DNA of 64,000 bases. Origin: Oscillospiraceae bacterium (GTDB taxonomy: Bacteria; Bacillota_A; Clostridia; Oscillospirales; CAG-272). The stretch is from NCBI GenBank assembly GCA_015063335.1, contig SVUH01000003.1, forward strand, positions 1 to 64,000, in the 5' to 3' direction. The position numbers and the translations under genes are program-made. Shown here piece by piece: positions 61,793 to 64,000 of this stretch (positions are counted from its first letter, which is position 1; each line of letters opens with the position of its first letter). The notes below the pieces were generated by a model. It was given only the letters and a program-made list of their open reading frames with translations. It searched no databases and had not been told where the DNA came from.

Positions 61793-63194
61793 TCTTACGC
61801 AGCCTCCTTTCCAAAAGAGATACAAGATAGGAAAGTCCAAGTACCAATACCAAATAAATGAGTGCAACTGCTATGAGAGGCATAAAGTTACTGTATGTCA
61901 AGGATCTTATCTTGAGTCCTCCCTGTGTAAGATCGGCAACACCTATATAGAACGCTACCGAGGTTTCCTTAAGCAAAGTAATAAACTCGTTTGCCAAGGA
62001 CGGAAGTATTGCCTTAAACGCCTGAGGAATAATGATATGCCACATCGTGGGAATATATCCAAGTCCCAGGCTTCGTCCTGCCTCCATCTGTCCGTCGTCT
62101 ATTGACATAATACCGCCGCGTATGATTTCAGCTACGTAAGCACCGGAATTTATACCAAAGCAAATAACCGCAGCTGGGAATTTTTCAATACCGATCGGCA
62201 ATAGCAACACGAAATAGATTATCATGAGCTGTACCATTACCGGTGTACCGCGCACTATTGATAGATAGAGGTTACATACCTTGTCGGGAACTCCAAGCTT
62301 GCCGGTCTTTGCGTAAGTACAACGGATCATTGCAACAACAACGCCGATAACAACGCCAAGAACTAACGAAAGAGCGGTAATTGCAAGTGTTGTGCCTAAT
62401 CCCTTAACCAAATACGTCCATCTGTTTTCAAATATAAAGTTACGGTGAAATTCATCTTTAAAGCTATTCCACGTACGTCCGACGAATGTAGATGTATCCG
62501 GCTTATCTTTTGAGTAGTTTACAAGTTCAAGCCCAGCAGTACATCCTGAGCGGAGCGTATTCTCAGCCGATATATCCTTGGTTTCAACAAGCTTTCCGCT
62601 TTCGTCGTAAATCTTTACGGAAGTAGTATTATCTATAACAGCAATCGCGTCAATAAGACCGCCGTAAACTGTATTAACCAGCTCGTCTGAAAGATAAACC
62701 TTAAAGCCGTCGTTTATAGTTTCATAAAGATAGATCTCGACCTTACCGGACTTATCAGATGCGCCCGCCAAGATCTCAGTCATTTTTTCTTTCAGCTCGA
62801 GCTTTATTTTTGTTGCATTCTTAGGTCTTCCGTTAGAATCGTTAATTTCTACGCTCGTAAGAATTTCGTTTACGTTATTGCTTACAGCAGTATAAACATC
62901 CTTTGTCGTATAAGTACAGCTAAGTATCAGCTCGCGGTTTTCACCGTGACTAATTTCATCAACAACGATATTACTGTTCTCTCCAAGCCATTGTGCCGCA
63001 GATGCTTGCTTCGCAGGTAAACTATCGAATGCGGAGTTTACTATCAGCTGCGCTTCTTCAACGGTCAAATCTTTTGCAGGTCTGTCGTTAAGTACACTAT
63101 CCACAAAGACAACGGATGCCAGTATAGTTACCACAGAAAGAATGACTGCAATACAAATCAGCAGGTTGCGAAGCTGCTTGTTTCTTTTTTTCAT
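61779..63194 (-). CDS. polar amino-acid ABC permease with large extracytoplasmic N-terminal domain
   Basis: A 471-residue protein, about twice the usual permease length. One membrane segment (about residues 9-32) is followed by an exported domain of about 220 residues (33-255) with no binding-protein signature. The normal HisM/GlnP permease comes after it: [14 protein letters not shown], then [11 protein letters not shown], then the coupling loop [10 protein letters not shown] and [17 protein letters not shown] 63194 has AAAGGC upstream. The substrate is likely a polar amino acid. Confidence 0.88.
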   Translation of the reverse strand: MKKRNKQLRNLLICIAVILSVVTILASVVFVDSVLNDRPAKDLTVEEAQLIVNSAFDSLPAKQASAAQWLGENSNIVVDEISHGENRELILSCTYTTKDVYTAVSNNVNEILTSVEINDSNGRPKNATKIKLELKEKMTEILAGASDKSGKVEIYLYETINDGFKVYLSDELVNTVYGGLIDAIAVIDNTTSVKIYDESGKLVETKDISAENTLRSGCTAGLELVNYSKDKPDTSTFVGRTWNSFKDEFHRNFIFENRWTYLVKGLGTTLAITALSLVLGVVIGVVVAMIRCTYAKTGKLGVPDKVCNLYLSIVRGTPVMVQLMIIYFVLLLPIGIEKFPAAVICFGINSGAYVAEIIRGGIMSIDDGQMEAGRSLGLGYIPTMWHIIIPQAFKAILPSLANEFITLLKETSVAFYIGVADLTQGGLKIRSLTYSNFMPLIAVALIYLVLVLGLSYLVSLLERRLRKSDRR

Positions 63195-63226
63195 CAAAAT
63201 TTAGCCTTTCTAAACAATATAAAACA

Positions 63227-63262
63227 GCAAAAAATAGAAAGCCTCGGCTTTCTATTTTTTGC
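63227..63262 (-). terminator. hairpin between the binding-protein and permease genes
   Basis: A perfect 17-bp stem (63227-63243 with 63246-63262) with a very short loop and T-runs in its arms. Placed inside the operon, it should cut much of the transcription after the binding-protein gene and give that product in excess. Confidence 0.85.
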
Positions 63263-63282
63263 GAAATCTATCTTTTTGGTAA

Positions 63283-64000
63283 TTACTCTGCGGGAATGTA
63301 CTTTGCGACTATTCTGTCGATAGTTCCATCGGCAGTAAGCGCCTCGATCGCCTCGTTGATCTTATCAAGAAGCTCGGTGTTACCCTTCTTTACGCAGATT
63401 GCATAGTCCTCGTTTGCATAAGCGGTCTCAAGGATCTTAAGACCGGTGTTTGCCTTAACAAGTGCCTTTGCGGGCTCGTTGTCGATAATAACGCAATCAA
63501 CAGCATCCTTGTTAAGAGCCATTACTGCGTTGTTACCGTTGGTGTGTCTCTCAACGTTATCTGCACCGAAGTCGTCGGTGGAATAAATATCACCTGTGGT
63601 TCCTGCCTGTACGCCGACCTTGTAGTCTGCGCCTTCAGCATAGAGATCGTCAACAGACTTGATGGGAGAGTTCTCCTTTACGATGATCGCCTGTACACCG
63701 GTTGCATAGCTGGAGCTGAAGTCAACCTCAAGGAGTCTTTCCTCGGTTACGGTCATACCTGCCATACCGAAGTCAACGTCGCCTGCGTTAACCGCAGTAA
63801 TAATGGAGTCGAACTCCATGTTTACGATCTCGAGCTCCATGTCGAGATATTCAGCGATAGCAGCTGCGATCTCTGCGTCAATTCCAACGATCTCGTCGCC
63901 CTCATAGTATTCGTAAGGCTGGAAGTAAGCGTTCGTTGCCATTACGAGCTTGTTGTCGTCTTCGCCCTTATCCAAAAACGAGAGCAGTTCCTTTACATCA
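63283..64000 (-). CDS. amino-acid ABC transporter substrate-binding protein, 5' end outside the window
   Basis: About 239 residues of the mature part of a family 3 solute-binding protein; the frame stays open to the right edge, so the signal peptide and start lie outside. Visible signatures are LVMATNAYFQPYEYYEG, GIDAEIAAAIAEYL, DFGMAGMTVTEERL and VGVQAGTTGD. It will be a lipoprotein or exported protein that feeds the permease encoded downstream. The TTG at 63975 is not taken as the start because coding sequence continues upstream. Confidence 0.92.
   Translation of the reverse strand, partial: DVKELLSFLDKGEDDNKLVMATNAYFQPYEYYEGDEIVGIDAEIAAAIAEYLDMELEIVNMEFDSIITAVNAGDVDFGMAGMTVTEERLLEVDFSSSYATGVQAIIVKENSPIKSVDDLYAEGADYKVGVQAGTTGDIYSTDDFGADNVERHTNGNNAVMALNKDAVDCVIIDNEPAKALVKANTGLKILETAYANEDYAICVKKGNTELLDKINEAIEALTADGTIDRIVAKYIPAE

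Overview
The window looks like a chromosomal segment of a spore-forming member of the Clostridia (Bacillota). The DNA is moderately A+T-rich by eye. Genes are tightly packed, Shine-Dalgarno sites are strong (AAGGAGG type), several genes start with GTG or TTG, and sigma-A promoters follow the TTGAAA-17-TATAAT pattern. Sporulation markers are present: SpoIIID, SpoIVA, a YlmC/YmxH-type protein and possibly a SpoIIM-like protein. No rRNA, prophage, insertion sequence or CRISPR array was found. Order and genus cannot be assigned from this sequence alone.

Layout. 0-8 kb: the end of a radical SAM pair, trmL-mnmA on the minus strand, secA, and two related membrane proteins. 8-15 kb: a 66-residue orphan gene with a structured leader, tRNA-Leu(CAA), alr, then a minus-strand DUF951-yfhO-ruvA-ruvB operon that diverges from ruvC. 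15-27 kb: a long plus-strand run with a methyltransferase, the ECF transporter module ecfA1-ecfA2-ecfT, truA, a DUF5711 propeller protein, pgsA, a zinc-finger Clp ATPase, and a full-length P-type ATPase homologue that has lost every catalytic motif. 27-34 kb: a YmxH-type gene, rpsB-tsf, membrane proteins, proC, a SPOUT methyltransferase and spoIIID. 34-44 kb: an ApgM-type gene, lepB, rbgA, rnhB, yraN and thrC, then a phosphoesterase and tig-clpP-clpX. 44-50 kb: two metal-chaperone-type G3E GTPases (one with a huge His-rich loop), fba, ireB, and a PBP5-type protein with a degraded active site. 50-64 kb: a Xer-type recombinase, spoIVA, coaD-rsmD-uvrC, HPr, two DUF4330 proteins, an O-antigen-ligase-like protein, trmD-rimM, yajC, and a polar amino-acid ABC transporter whose binding-protein gene runs off the right edge.

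Most of the window is core housekeeping: translation and tRNA modification, protein export (secA, yajC, lepB), proteolysis (clpP, clpX, tig and a ClpE-like ATPase), DNA repair (ruvABC, uvrC) and envelope synthesis (alr, pgsA, a yfhO-type protein). The unusual content is of three kinds: apparent pseudoenzymes (the P-type ATPase and the D,D-carboxypeptidase homologue), RNA hairpins that capture ribosome-binding sites (spoIVA, ymxH, possibly the 66-residue gene), and domain additions of unknown role (the ABC permease, a G3E GTPase, the O-antigen-ligase-like protein). All family assignments come from reading motifs; no database search was run.
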